This document shows, piece by piece, positions 41,082 to 49,657 of a DNA stretch of 63,120 bases. A program made the translations under genes and the position numbers. Origin of the DNA: Eubacteriales bacterium (lineage in GTDB: Bacteria; Bacillota; Clostridia; Oscillospirales; Butyricicoccaceae); contig JAUNSG010000013.1 of the NCBI GenBank assembly GCA_030539335.1, positions 18,453-81,572 on the forward strand, written 5' to 3'. Under the pieces are notes generated by a model. It was not told the origin of the DNA. It made no database searches and saw only the letters and a program-made list of their open reading frames with translations. Each line of letters starts with the position of its first letter. The stretch's first letter is position 1.

Positions 41082-41110
41082 ATCATATGCTATTTCGGCC
41101 GTTATTTCAA
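41082..41110 (-). promoter_or_regulatory. Promoter of trmL-degV
   Basis: Minus-strand TTGAAA (41105-41110), 17-base spacer, TATGAT (41082-41087). Confidence 0.6.
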
Positions 41111-41152
41111 GAACTTTCCCGTTTTCTTTTGCAAAAAATGTCGATTTTTAGC

Positions 41153-41190
41153 ATAAAAAAGACACAGCAGGAGGATTTTCCCACTGTGTC
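41153..41190 (-). terminator. Intrinsic terminator ending the rimP-ribF cluster
   Basis: GACACAG (41161-41167) pairs with CTGTGTC (41184-41190); T6 follows on the minus strand, downstream of ribF. Confidence 0.82.
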
Positions 41191-41219
41191 TTCCACTTAC
41201 GAAACGGATTTGGACAAAA

Positions 41220-42125
41220 TTACATCCCCGCAAAGTATCCCCGGATTTCCGCGATATCCTGCGCGATGCTTTGCCGGAGCTGCTCCGGGTCGGAGAATTT
41301 CCGCTCGGGCCGCACAAAATGATACAGCTCCACGCGGATGAACTTCCCATACAGGTCCCCGTCGTAGTCGAGAATGTGCGGCTCCACGGTCGGGGCGCCG
41401 CCATCGCGGAATGTCGGGCGCAGGCCGATGTTCGTCGCCGCCAAATGGGCCTCGCCATCCACGATGACGCGGGAGGCGTACACCCCGAACGGCGGCGCCT
41501 GCATCTCCTCCGGCAGCGCCAGGTTCACGGTCGGAATACCGATCGTGCGGCCTACCCGCCGGCCATGCTGGACAACGCCGGCAATCGTGTACGGATGGCC
41601 CAAAAACTGTCTGGCACGTTCCATCTTTCCCGCTGCAATCTGCTGACGGATGTAGGTGGAGCTGACCACCACATCGTCAATGCGGACGCTGGGAATAATA
41701 TCGCAGCCAATGCCGATCTTCTCGCATTCCTGGCGCAGACCCTCCGGACGTCCGAGGCCGCGATAGCCAAAGCTGTTGTTTTCGCCCGTGATAATCCAGC
41801 AGGCATGGAACTTCTCCACAAGCATCGTATGGATAAAATCCCGCCAGTCCATATTGCGCAGATGGTCATCAAAGCGCGCAAAAATAACTTCATCCACACC
41901 GCCAAGCGCACGGATTTCCGCCCCACGGTCGGCGTTGGACGTGATGAGCGGCACCGGATTTCCGGTAATCACCGTGTCCGGATGCACATCAAACGTAAAG
42001 ACGGAGGAAATCGCACCGTTTTCCTTCGCGCGACGGACGGCCATATCCATCAGCGCCCGGTGGCCGCAATGGACACCGTCAAAAAAGCCCAACGCAATGG
42101 CACGCTTTGCGTCTTTCTCTATCAT
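41220..42125 (-). CDS. ribF: Bifunctional riboflavin kinase / FAD synthetase
   Basis: A 301-residue enzyme making FMN and FAD. The N-terminal nucleotidyltransferase domain (residues 1 to about 180) has GFFDGVHCGHRAL and the later SSTYIRQQIAAG; the C-terminal riboflavin kinase has GIPTVNLA near residue 205 and GEVNAGLR-like NIGLRPTF near residue 240. Start: ATG of MIEKDAK with AAGGGAAG upstream. It lies 138 bases after truB; that gap contains two GC-rich small hairpins but no terminator or FMN riboswitch. Confidence 0.95.
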   Translation of the reverse strand: MIEKDAKRAIALGFFDGVHCGHRALMDMAVRRAKENGAISSVFTFDVHPDTVITGNPVPLITSNADRGAEIRALGGVDEVIFARFDDHLRNMDWRDFIHTMLVEKFHACWIITGENNSFGYRGLGRPEGLRQECEKIGIGCDIIPSVRIDDVVVSSTYIRQQIAAGKMERARQFLGHPYTIAGVVQHGRRVGRTIGIPTVNLALPEEMQAPPFGVYASRVIVDGEAHLAATNIGLRPTFRDGGAPTVEPHILDYDGDLYGKFIRVELYHFVRPERKFSDPEQLRQSIAQDIAEIRGYFAGM

Positions 42126-42263
42126 GTCTGTTCTTCCCTTCCGGTAATACGCACCTGCTTCAGTCAAAGCAGATCCGTCCTGAAATGCTGTCGCCGTTTT
42201 TCTTGTCGCGTCGGCGAGCCGCCTTCGGGAAACACGGCGGAGCCGCCCTTTCCCCTGATTCCA

Positions 42264-43187
42264 TTACCGGAATCGCTTTTGCTGAAACAGGGCCAGACCG
42301 CCGCGCTGCAGCTTGTCCACCCGTCCCAGCATATAAAAAAGATTGTCGTAATACACACGGCAAAGCTGTCCGCGCGTGTCCGGCATTCCTGCCGCATGTT
42401 CCGGTGCAATGTAGGCACCGTTGCACATGCGCTGGTAACCGGTTTTGTCGAGCTGTACCGCCGGATACTGCAAAAACAGGCTGTCCGTCTGCAAAAACAG
42501 CTCGTCCACCGTTCCATCCTCTGCGGCCTGTGCAATCTGTTCCAGCGTATGCGCCTGCTCCAGCGTGTATCGTCCGGAGGAGGTGCGCACCAGGCTGGTC
42601 ATCGTCGCATAGGTTCCCAGCGCCTCGCCGAGATCGTTGCAGATCGTGCGGACATAGGTGCCCTTGGAACACACCACACGCAGGGTGCCGCACTGTGTCT
42701 GCTCGTCAAACGAGAGCAGCTCACACTCGTGCAGCACGATCTTCCGCCGCTTGCGCTCCACCGTGATGCCCTTGCGCGCCAGGTCGTACAGCCGCTTCCC
42801 GTCCACCTGGATGGCGGAATACATCGGCGGAAGCTGCATCTGTTCGCCCTGCATCGCCGCCACCGCCGCACGGACGGACGCAGTATCCGCCCGCTTGTCC
42901 GCACGTGCGGTCACCGTTCCGGTGGAATCCTGTGTGTCGGTCGCATAGCCGAGCGCAAAGCCGGCGGTATAGCCCTTGCTCTGCGCCGCCGCCAGATCGG
43001 CCGCCTTGGTCGCCCCGCCGACAAACACCGGCAAAACGCCGGTCGCCATCGGGTCCAGCGTGCCGCCGTGCCCGATGCGCCGTTCCTTCAGAATGCCGCG
43101 CAGCTTTGCCACCACATCAAAGGAGGTAAAATCCTCCGGTTTGTTGACAATCAACACACCATTATAACTGGCTTCCGTTCGCTTCAC
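42264..43187 (-). CDS. truB: tRNA pseudouridine(55) synthase
   Basis: A 307-residue enzyme modifying U55 in the T-loop of all tRNAs. Motif I GVLIVNKP near residue 10, the catalytic-Asp motif RIGHGGTLDPMATGVLP near residue 38, and a C-terminal PUA-like region. Start: GTG of VKRTEAS, 26 bases inside the end of nrnA; no ATG fits better, and the overlap suggests coupling. Part of the rimP-to-ribF cluster. Confidence 0.94.
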   Translation of the reverse strand: MKRTEASYNGVLIVNKPEDFTSFDVVAKLRGILKERRIGHGGTLDPMATGVLPVFVGGATKAADLAAAQSKGYTAGFALGYATDTQDSTGTVTARADKRADTASVRAAVAAMQGEQMQLPPMYSAIQVDGKRLYDLARKGITVERKRRKIVLHECELLSFDEQTQCGTLRVVCSKGTYVRTICNDLGEALGTYATMTSLVRTSSGRYTLEQAHTLEQIAQAAEDGTVDELFLQTDSLFLQYPAVQLDKTGYQRMCNGAYIAPEHAAGMPDTRGQLCRVYYDNLFYMLGRVDKLQRGGLALFQQKRFR

Positions 43188-44136
43188 CGCGATACACCCT
43201 TTCTGTCGCCTCCAGCGCCCGGCGAATCGCCTCATCCGATGGGCAATCCATCGTGGCACCCGCCGCGCGCAGATGTCCGCCGCCGCCCAGCTGGCTGCAA
43301 ATCGCCGCCGCATCGACTTCCTTTGTCGTGCGCGCCGAAAGCTTGGTGGAACCATCCTTCAGCTCGGTCAGGGTCAGACCAACCTCGACGCCTTCAATCT
43401 GACGCGGGATGCCCGCAATGGCATCCAGATCGTCCCAATCTGCGCCGGTGCTCTCTCTGGCCTCGCGGGTAATCAGAGCGACGGCAATCTTTCCGTCCTT
43501 GTAAAACGTCATGTCGCGGAACAGCATCCGCTCAATCTCATAGCGCGCACGCGATTTGGTCTCAAACAGCGCACGGTTGATCTCACCGCCGTCCAGGCCG
43601 GTATCCAGGCACTTCGCCGCGACCCGATGGGTGTTGGCCGTCGTGTTGGAAAATTTAAAGCAGCCGGTATCGGTCGAGGCGCCGACGTAAATGCCGCGCG
43701 CCATCTCGATGGTCAGCTCCAGGCCGAGCGCCTCGATGATCTCACAGACGATCTCGGCACAGGCGGCATAGCCGCCAATGACCAGATTTTCCTTACCAAA
43801 GCCGGAATTCGAGCCGTGATGGTCAATGACCATATCCACCCGCTTTGCATAGTCCCCCGCCGCCGGGAAAATCATGTCCTCAGCAGCACAGTCCACCGAA
43901 ATCACATACGACGGCTGCCAGCCCTCCGGTGGGAAATATGGTTCGATCAGAGCGGCATACCGCCGTGTGATCTCCGGATTTGCGGCGACATAGGCCGTTT
44001 TTCCCATCGCCCGCAGGGCAAGGCACAGGGCACCGGCACAGCCGGCTGTGTCGCCATCCGGGCGGCGGTGCGTCAGGATGAGCGCACCGTCAATCGTTCG
44101 TAAAACGTCTGCTATCCGGGTTACACTGCCAATCAC
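43162..44136 (-). CDS. nrnA: DHH/DHHA1 phosphoesterase, NrnA-like oligoribonuclease / pAp phosphatase
   Basis: A 324-residue Mn-dependent phosphoesterase. DHH-domain motifs are THRRPDGDTAG at residues 22-32, the ISVDCA Asp near residue 82 and the VIDHHGSN signature near residue 103; the DHHA1 domain ends with QLGGGGHLRAAGA near residue 290. NrnA degrades nano-RNAs and dephosphorylates 3'-phosphoadenosine 5'-phosphate, the by-product of sulfotransferases. The GTG start overlaps the rbfA stop (GTGA) with GGGAGGG upstream. Position between rbfA and truB is typical of Bacillota. Confidence 0.93.
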   Translation of the reverse strand: MIGSVTRIADVLRTIDGALILTHRRPDGDTAGCAGALCLALRAMGKTAYVAANPEITRRYAALIEPYFPPEGWQPSYVISVDCAAEDMIFPAAGDYAKRVDMVIDHHGSNSGFGKENLVIGGYAACAEIVCEIIEALGLELTIEMARGIYVGASTDTGCFKFSNTTANTHRVAAKCLDTGLDGGEINRALFETKSRARYEIERMLFRDMTFYKDGKIAVALITREARESTGADWDDLDAIAGIPRQIEGVEVGLTLTELKDGSTKLSARTTKEVDAAAICSQLGGGGHLRAAGATMDCPSDEAIRRALEATERVYRGEANGSQL

Positions 44137-44486
44137 AGCTTTCCCTCCCGTTCCAGATCGTTCAGCATCTGGTTGATGTGCGCGCCGTGGATGATCGAAT
44201 CATCTGCCACAAAGATGATCTCCGGTGCATAGCGCAGCCGGATTCTTGCGGCAACCTCGCGGCGCAGATAGCCGGAGGCCGACTTGAGTCCGCGCATCGC
44301 GTCATTCTTCTGCTGCTCCGAGCCAAAGACGCTGATAAACGCCTTGGCATAGCGCAGATCGCCGGTTACCTCACAGCGTGTGACAGAGATCATAAGCTCC
44401 CGCACGCGCGGATCCTTCAATGTCCGGATGCATTCCGCCAGCGCTTTCTGGAATTCCTCACTGATGCGTTCGATTCTCTGAGACAT
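44133..44486 (-). CDS. rbfA: 30S ribosome-binding factor A
   Basis: A 117-residue KH-like assembly factor needed for maturation of the 16S 5' end. Seen: RIERISEEFQKALAE at the start, KDPRV near residue 25, TGDLRYAKAFISVFG near residue 40. Start: ATG of MSQRIER with AAGGAG upstream. It follows infB; the 75-base gap contains a hairpin GGCGGG (44526-44531) with CCCGCC (44547-44552) lacking a T run. Confidence 0.95.
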   Translation of the reverse strand: MSQRIERISEEFQKALAECIRTLKDPRVRELMISVTRCEVTGDLRYAKAFISVFGSEQQKNDAMRGLKSASGYLRREVAARIRLRYAPEIIFVADDSIIHGAHINQMLNDLEREGKL

Positions 44487-44561
44487 AGTGGTTCTCCTTT
44501 TTTTCCTTCCCACAGTGGAAACCAAGGCGGGTGCTGTGTCACAACCCCCGCCCTGATCCGC

Positions 44562-47045
44562 TTACGGCTTAACTTCTTCCATAATAAACGACTCGATGAT
44601 GTCGCCTTCCTTGATGTCATTGTAGTTTTCAATGCCCATGCCGCACTCGTAGTTGGAGGCAACCTCCTTGACATCGTCCTTGAAACGCTTGAGGGAGTTC
44701 AAATGGCCCTCATGGATGACGATGCCGTCACGGACGATACGGACCTCACAGGCACGGACGATCTTGCCATCCTGCACGTATGCACCGGCAATCGTGCCGA
44801 CACCGGATACGCGGAAGGTCTGACGGATCTCGGCGTGGCCCAGTACCACTTCCTTGAACTTCGGCGCCAGCATACCCTTCATCGCCTGCTCCAGCTCTTC
44901 GATGCAGTCATAGATGACACGATACAGGCGGATTTCGACCTCCTGCCGCTGGGCGGAATCCGCAGCGGCACGCTCCGGACGGACGTTAAAGCCGACGATG
45001 ATGGCGTTGGACGCCGCCGCCAGCATGACATCCGATTCGTTGACCGCACCAACTGCGCCATGGATGACGTTGATGCGCACTTCATCGTTGGACAGCTTGA
45101 CAAGGGACGAGCGGACCGCCTCAACCGAGCCCTGAACATCCGCCTTGATGATGATGTTCAGATCCTTGATGCTCTCCTGCTGGATGGTATCGAACAGATT
45201 CTCCAGCGTCACCTTGTGCATTGCCTTGTTGCGCTCTTCCTTCTCCTTCTCCTTGCGCTGCTCAACCAGCTCACGTGCCATGCGCTCGTTGTCAACCGCA
45301 TAGAAGACATCGCCCGCATCCGGGACATCGCCCAGACCGATGATCTCAACCGGAACGGACGGGCCTGCATTTTGCAGACGGCTGCCGCGCTCGTCGGTCA
45401 TGACACGGACATGGCCGACAGCCTTGCCGGCGATGACGACGTCACCCGCATGCAGCGTACCATTCTGAACCAGAACGGTGGCAACCGGGCCGCGGCCGCG
45501 ATCCAGCTTGGCCTCGATGACGGTACCCGTCGCCTGATGGTTCGGGTTGGCGCGAAGTTCCTGCATCTCGGCGGTCAGCAGGACCATTTCAAGCAGGTTG
45601 CTGATGCCCTCGCCCTTCTTCGCGGAGATCTTGCAGACGATCGTGTCGCCGCCCCATTCCTCCGGAACGAGTTCGTATTCGGTCAGCTGCTGCAGGACGC
45701 GGTCCGGATCGGCATTTTCCTTGTCGATCTTATTGACCGCAACGATAATCGGGATGTTGGCTGCCTTCGCGTGATTGATCGCCTCGATGGTCTGCGGCAT
45801 AATGCCGTCGTCCGCGGCAACTACCAGGATGGCAATGTCGGTAACCTTGGCGCCGCGGGCACGCATGGACGTAAAGGCCGCATGGCCCGGCGTATCCAGG
45901 AAGGTGACCGACTGGCCGTTTACCTTGACGCGGTATGCGCCGATGTGCTGCGTGATGCCGCCGGCCTCGCCGGAAGCGACATCGGTCTTGCGGATGCAGT
46001 CCAGCAGCGAGGTCTTGCCGTGGTCGACGTGACCCATGACAACGATGACCGGGCTTCTCGGCTCCAGGTTTTCTTCCTTGTCCTCGCTCTCGTCAAACAG
46101 CTTCTCCTCGATGGAGACAAAGACCTCCTTCTCGACCTTTGCGCCCATCTCCTCGGCAACCAGCGCCGCAGTGTCAAAGTCAATCGTCTGGGAAATATTC
46201 GCCATGACGCCGAGCTTGAGCAGCTCCTTGATGACATCGGCAGCGGTGCGCTTCAGGCGGGATGCCAGCTCGCCGACATTGATCTCATCCGGGATCATGA
46301 CCTTGAGCTGAACCTTCTTGATCTGCTGGCGCTGACGCTGCAGTCTCTTGAACTTCTCCTGCTCCTCCTGACGGCGCTTGTTGGAGAACGGACGGCGGCT
46401 GTCGGCCTTGCTCTTGATCTTCTGCTTGCCCTGCTTCATGCGATCCGCCTTCTGCGGAACCAGGGCGTCAATGCGCTCATCGTAACGGGCCAGATTGACG
46501 TTGCCGCCGCCGCGCGTATCGACACGATGGATCTGCTTGGACTTGCTCTGCTGCTGGTCCTTGCTCTCGTCGGTGGTCACCGTCGAGGTCGGCTGCTCTG
46601 CCTTGCCCTGCGGGCGAAGGATCTGGCGCGGCTCGTGCGGCTTTGCCGGCTGGCGCTTCTTCTTCGGGTTCTGTGTGCGCGGCTTTTCCTCGGCCTTTTC
46701 TACCGGCTTGACCGGCGCCTTTTCTGCCTTCTTCGGCTCTGCCTTCGGCGCATTCTTTGGCTTTGCCTCGCTCTTGGCCGCCTTCTTCGGGGCTTCCTTG
46801 CGGACTACCTGCGTCGTCGGCGCCTTGCGCTCCGCCGCCTGCTTGGTCAGAACCTCTTCCATGTTCTCGACCGGGTACTTCTTGGTAATATAATCAAAAA
46901 CAATATTTAACTCCAGCGGTTCCAGAACCTGCATGTGATTTTTGGGAGTCTTGGAGTATTCGGTCAGTACGTCGGTGATCTCCTTCGTACTCTTGCCAAA
47001 ATCCTTGGCGACTTCATGTACACGGTATTTGTTCTCAATACTCAT
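44562..47045 (-). CDS. infB: Translation initiation factor IF-2
   Basis: An 827-residue GTPase delivering initiator tRNA to the 30S subunit. The N-terminal IF2-N domain ([21 protein letters not shown]) and a charged low-complexity linker rich in Lys, Pro, Ala and Glu occupy about residues 60-240, a second IF2-N module ([14 protein letters not shown]) follows, then the G domain with [12 protein letters not shown] near residue 337, DTPGHAAF and NKID, and the barrel domains. Its start overlaps the ylxQ stop (ATGA). Confidence 0.97.
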   Translation of the reverse strand: MSIENKYRVHEVAKDFGKSTKEITDVLTEYSKTPKNHMQVLEPLELNIVFDYITKKYPVENMEEVLTKQAAERKAPTTQVVRKEAPKKAAKSEAKPKNAPKAEPKKAEKAPVKPVEKAEEKPRTQNPKKKRQPAKPHEPRQILRPQGKAEQPTSTVTTDESKDQQQSKSKQIHRVDTRGGGNVNLARYDERIDALVPQKADRMKQGKQKIKSKADSRRPFSNKRRQEEQEKFKRLQRQRQQIKKVQLKVMIPDEINVGELASRLKRTAADVIKELLKLGVMANISQTIDFDTAALVAEEMGAKVEKEVFVSIEEKLFDESEDKEENLEPRSPVIVVMGHVDHGKTSLLDCIRKTDVASGEAGGITQHIGAYRVKVNGQSVTFLDTPGHAAFTSMRARGAKVTDIAILVVAADDGIMPQTIEAINHAKAANIPIIVAVNKIDKENADPDRVLQQLTEYELVPEEWGGDTIVCKISAKKGEGISNLLEMVLLTAEMQELRANPNHQATGTVIEAKLDRGRGPVATVLVQNGTLHAGDVVIAGKAVGHVRVMTDERGSRLQNAGPSVPVEIIGLGDVPDAGDVFYAVDNERMARELVEQRKEKEKEERNKAMHKVTLENLFDTIQQESIKDLNIIIKADVQGSVEAVRSSLVKLSNDEVRINVIHGAVGAVNESDVMLAAASNAIIVGFNVRPERAAADSAQRQEVEIRLYRVIYDCIEELEQAMKGMLAPKFKEVVLGHAEIRQTFRVSGVGTIAGAYVQDGKIVRACEVRIVRDGIVIHEGHLNSLKRFKDDVKEVASNYECGMGIENYNDIKEGDIIESFIMEEVKP

Positions 47046-47509
47046 GCGCGTTCACCTCCACGTTTCTTACAAGTTGATTGGTTGGCTTTGCGGGAGCTTC
47101 CGTCCCCCGCGGGTCCCTTTCGCGTTTTCTTCTTTCCACGACGCGATGCGATGCGGGTATTCTTCTCTTGGATCTGCTGTGCGACCGGCGCAAGCTCCGG
47201 GTTCTCCCGTGCCGCCTTCTGCACAATTGTGGCGGCAAAGCCGATCTCCTGAATGCAGCAGACCGCACAGGCGGCCCGGCCAAGTGCCGCGCCAATGTCC
47301 TCCGAACCGGCACCGAGCCGGACGATCGGAATGGACTTCCCCTCTGCCGCATGACGGATGCGCCGCGCTGTTGTCTCTCCCGCATCGGCGGAGAGCAGGA
47401 TCAGCCGGACGTCACCGGATGCAGCAACACGATCGGATACCGCCTCAATCCCGGCGGTCAGTTTCCCCGCACGCAGGCACAGCCCCAGCGTACTCAAATA
47501 GTCATTCAT
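47042..47509 (-). CDS. ylxQ: L7Ae/YlxQ family RNA-binding protein
   Basis: A 155-residue protein. The first about 100 residues form an L7Ae/L30e-like domain ([43 protein letters not shown]); the C-terminal 50 residues are a very basic tail ([10 protein letters not shown]) longer than in Bacillus YlxQ (about 100 residues). Likely a kink-turn RNA binder. Start: ATG of MNDYLST inside the end of ylxR (8-base overlap). Overlaps infB by ATGA. Confidence 0.9.
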   Translation of the reverse strand: MNDYLSTLGLCLRAGKLTAGIEAVSDRVAASGDVRLILLSADAGETTARRIRHAAEGKSIPIVRLGAGSEDIGAALGRAACAVCCIQEIGFAATIVQKAARENPELAPVAQQIQEKNTRIASRRGKKKTRKGPAGDGSSRKANQSTCKKRGGERA

Positions 47510-47780
47510 CCGCCGGATGCGCCTCCATTTCCCTGCACAGGGCGTCGTATACGTCGTCCGGAACGGGGCAGCGGAAAGCACGCTCCAGCGCACGGGATTT
47601 TTTTGCTTTGGCCAGACAATCCGTCTTAGGACAGACATATGCGCCGCGTCCCGGATTCTTTCCGCGAAAATCCAGTGCAATCTCACCCTCCGGTGAGCGC
47701 ACAACACGAATCAGCTCCCGTTTGGGCCGCATCTCCCGGCATCCCACGCACTGGCGCATTGGAATCTTCTTTTTCTGCAC
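47502..47780 (-). CDS. ylxR: YlxR (DUF448) family RNA-binding / nucleoid-associated protein
   Basis: A 92-residue basic protein with the family signature PMRQCVGCRE at residues 7-16, then LIRVVRSPEG, GRGAYVCPKTDC and a C-terminal helix. Structures show an RNA-binding fold; in Bacillus it affects RNase P and acts as RnpM. Start: GTG with GGAGG upstream. Twelve bases after nusA. Confidence 0.93.
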   Translation of the reverse strand: MQKKKIPMRQCVGCREMRPKRELIRVVRSPEGEIALDFRGKNPGRGAYVCPKTDCLAKAKKSRALERAFRCPVPDDVYDALCREMEAHPADE

Positions 47781-47792
47781 CCGAATGCCTCC

Positions 47793-48884
47793 TTAGTCCG
47801 CGATCAGATCGTCGTCATCCTGCGCCAGCTTCGCCTGGCTCTCCGGACCGATGTCAATCTTGCAGCCGGTCAGCTTGGCTGCCAGACGTGCGTTCTGGCC
47901 CTCCTTGCCGATCGCCAGGGACAGCTGGTCGTCCGGTACGATGACACGGCAGCTCTTTCCATCCGGCAGCATGATGGCATTGACCACATCCGCCGGCGAC
48001 AGCGCCTCGGAGACAAACGTCGCCATATCCTCGGAATATTTGATAATATCGATTTTCTCGCCGGACAGCTCGCCCACAATGGCGCCGACACGGCTGCCGC
48101 GCGGGCCGACACAGGCGCCGATCGGATCGACATTTTCATCGTTGCTGACAACGGCAATCTTGGTGCGGCTGCCTGCCTCGCGGGCAATCGACTTGACCTC
48201 AACAATGCCGTCGTGAATCTCCGGAACTTCCAGCTCAAACAGACGCTTGACCAGACCCGGATGGGTGCGGGAAATCATGACCTGCGGGCCGCGGCTTCCC
48301 TTGCGCACTTCGACCACATAGACCTTGATGCGCTGTCCCTCACGCAGGTCCTCACTGGCAACCTGCTCGCTTGTGGACAGGACCGCTTCGGTCTTCTCGC
48401 CGTCGCTGACCATATCCAGAATGATATTGCCGTTGCGCGGGTCGATCCGGTTGACCACTGCCGACAGGATCTCATGCTCCTTCGAGCTGTACTCATTGAA
48501 GACCATACCGCGCTCGGACTCGCGGATTCCCTGGATGATGACCTGCTTTGCAGCCTGTGCCGCAATGCGTCCGAACTTTTTGGTCTCGACATCCACACGG
48601 ACCATATCGCCCATGGTGACATGACGGCTGATCTCACGGGCATCCTCCAGAGAAATCTCGGTCAGCGGGTCCTCCACCTCGTCCACGACTTCCTTGGACA
48701 CATACATATTGATGCTGTGATTGTCCAGATCCGGCTCCACGTAAACGTTCTCACAGACGAGACCGTCGTTGTCCTTCTTATATGCGGTCAACAGTGCCTG
48801 ACAGACACGATCCAGCATATATTCAACCGGAATCCCTTTTTCTTTTTCCAGCTGCTCAAGCGCTGCAAAAAACTCTGCGTTCAT
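47793..48884 (-). CDS. nusA: Transcription termination/antitermination protein NusA
   Basis: A 363-residue RNA polymerase-binding factor. Domain order: N-terminal polymerase-binding domain (FFAALEQLEKEKGIP), S1 domain (about residues 135-200), and KH1 and KH2 domains (PVGACVGPRGSR-like DPIGACVGPRGSRVG near residue 255 and LAIGKEGQNARLAAKLTG near residue 330). It lacks the C-terminal acidic repeats of E. coli NusA, as in Bacillota, and ends in an acidic tail. Start: ATG of MNAEFF. Confidence 0.96.
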   Translation of the reverse strand: MNAEFFAALEQLEKEKGIPVEYMLDRVCQALLTAYKKDNDGLVCENVYVEPDLDNHSINMYVSKEVVDEVEDPLTEISLEDAREISRHVTMGDMVRVDVETKKFGRIAAQAAKQVIIQGIRESERGMVFNEYSSKEHEILSAVVNRIDPRNGNIILDMVSDGEKTEAVLSTSEQVASEDLREGQRIKVYVVEVRKGSRGPQVMISRTHPGLVKRLFELEVPEIHDGIVEVKSIAREAGSRTKIAVVSNDENVDPIGACVGPRGSRVGAIVGELSGEKIDIIKYSEDMATFVSEALSPADVVNAIMLPDGKSCRVIVPDDQLSLAIGKEGQNARLAAKLTGCKIDIGPESQAKLAQDDDDLIAD

Positions 48885-49005
48885 GATTTTTCTGCTCACT
48901 CCTTATTGTATACGAAACTCACGCGGGTCATCCGCGTTTTTTTCTTTCAGCGTCCGATCCTTTTGCGAAACATTCCCTCCGGGACCCTCCGCTGCTGCTT
49001 TCCTG

Positions 49006-49470
49006 TTATAGTTCCGGCCAGAGGTGTACCGCTGCGATATCCTTCGGCTCGAACACGGTTACCGTGCCGTCCTGCTCCAGCGTGACCCGGCCCTCGTCAT
49101 AGTCCCGGAGGGTGCCGACAGCCATCTTGCTTCCGGCGATTGGGCGGTAGAAACGGATCTCAATCTCGCTTCCCAAAAACGCCTCGAAATGCTCCGGCCG
49201 TTTGAGCCTGCGCGCGATCCCCGCCGACGAAACGCACAGCGTGTATGGCGGAAGGGAAGCAAACTCCTTCGCGTCCAGAAGCGGGTCAATCGACCGTGAC
49301 AGCGCTTCGCAGTCGTCAATATCTGTGTGACCGTCCCGGTCAATCGTTACGGTCAGCATATACTGACCGCCTTCTTTTTCAAACTCGACATCCCATAAGG
49401 TGACGCCCAGCTCTTCTACAAACGGCTCGCACAGCTCGCGAACCCGTCTGCACAGTTCTTTTGCGTTCAT
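49006..49470 (-). CDS. rimP: Ribosome maturation factor RimP
   Basis: A 154-residue 30S assembly factor. N-terminal domain with LWDVEFEKEGGQYMLTVTID, DIDDCEALSRSIDPLLD, YTLCVSSAGIARRLKRPEHF, then the C-terminal Sm-like domain ending in HLWPEL. First gene of the cluster; a strong promoter is upstream. The 121 bases to nusA contain a small CGCGG/CCGCG hairpin. Confidence 0.95.
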   Translation of the reverse strand: MNAKELCRRVRELCEPFVEELGVTLWDVEFEKEGGQYMLTVTIDRDGHTDIDDCEALSRSIDPLLDAKEFASLPPYTLCVSSAGIARRLKRPEHFEAFLGSEIEIRFYRPIAGSKMAVGTLRDYDEGRVTLEQDGTVTVFEPKDIAAVHLWPEL

Positions 49471-49493
49471 AGCTCCCTCCGCAACAATAAGAA

Positions 49494-49513
49494 AGAGTGG
49501 GTTTCCCCACTCT
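49494..49513 (-). terminator. Terminator hairpin between the flippase gene and rimP
   Basis: GAGTGGG (49495-49501) pairs with CCCACTC (49506-49512); the minus strand continues TTTCTTATT. It lies downstream of the rimP promoter, so it could also act as an attenuator in the rimP leader. Confidence 0.6.
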
Positions 49514-49542
49514 CCTACGTTTGACTATCTTACATCTTTTTT

Positions 49543-49571
49543 AGTATACCACTGTTTTCCCGTGTGTGCAA
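49543..49571 (-). promoter_or_regulatory. Promoter of the rimP-nusA-infB cluster
   Basis: Minus-strand TTGCAC (49566-49571), 17-base spacer, TATACT (49543-49548) preceded by TGG (extended -10). Confidence 0.65.
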
Positions 49572-49657
49572 GAAAATTTTGCTCTCATTTCGCACAAAAT
49601 GTCGTGCTTTTCCGGCGGAAAATCTGGTATTTCCCATGCCGTGCGTCGAAAACCCAA

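Noticed and set aside
42126..42263. FMN riboswitch before ribF
   Set aside because: The gap has only two GC-rich hairpins and none of the FMN-element conserved sequences.
41271..43472. A 733-codon plus-strand open frame opposite ribF and truB
   Set aside because: Antisense to two conserved genes, low-complexity Arg/His/Ala-rich translation, no recognisable family.
44178..46910. A 910-codon open frame on the plus strand opposite infB
   Set aside because: It is entirely antisense to the unmistakable infB gene, has no domain or ribosome-binding site and reflects codon bias of the minus-strand gene.
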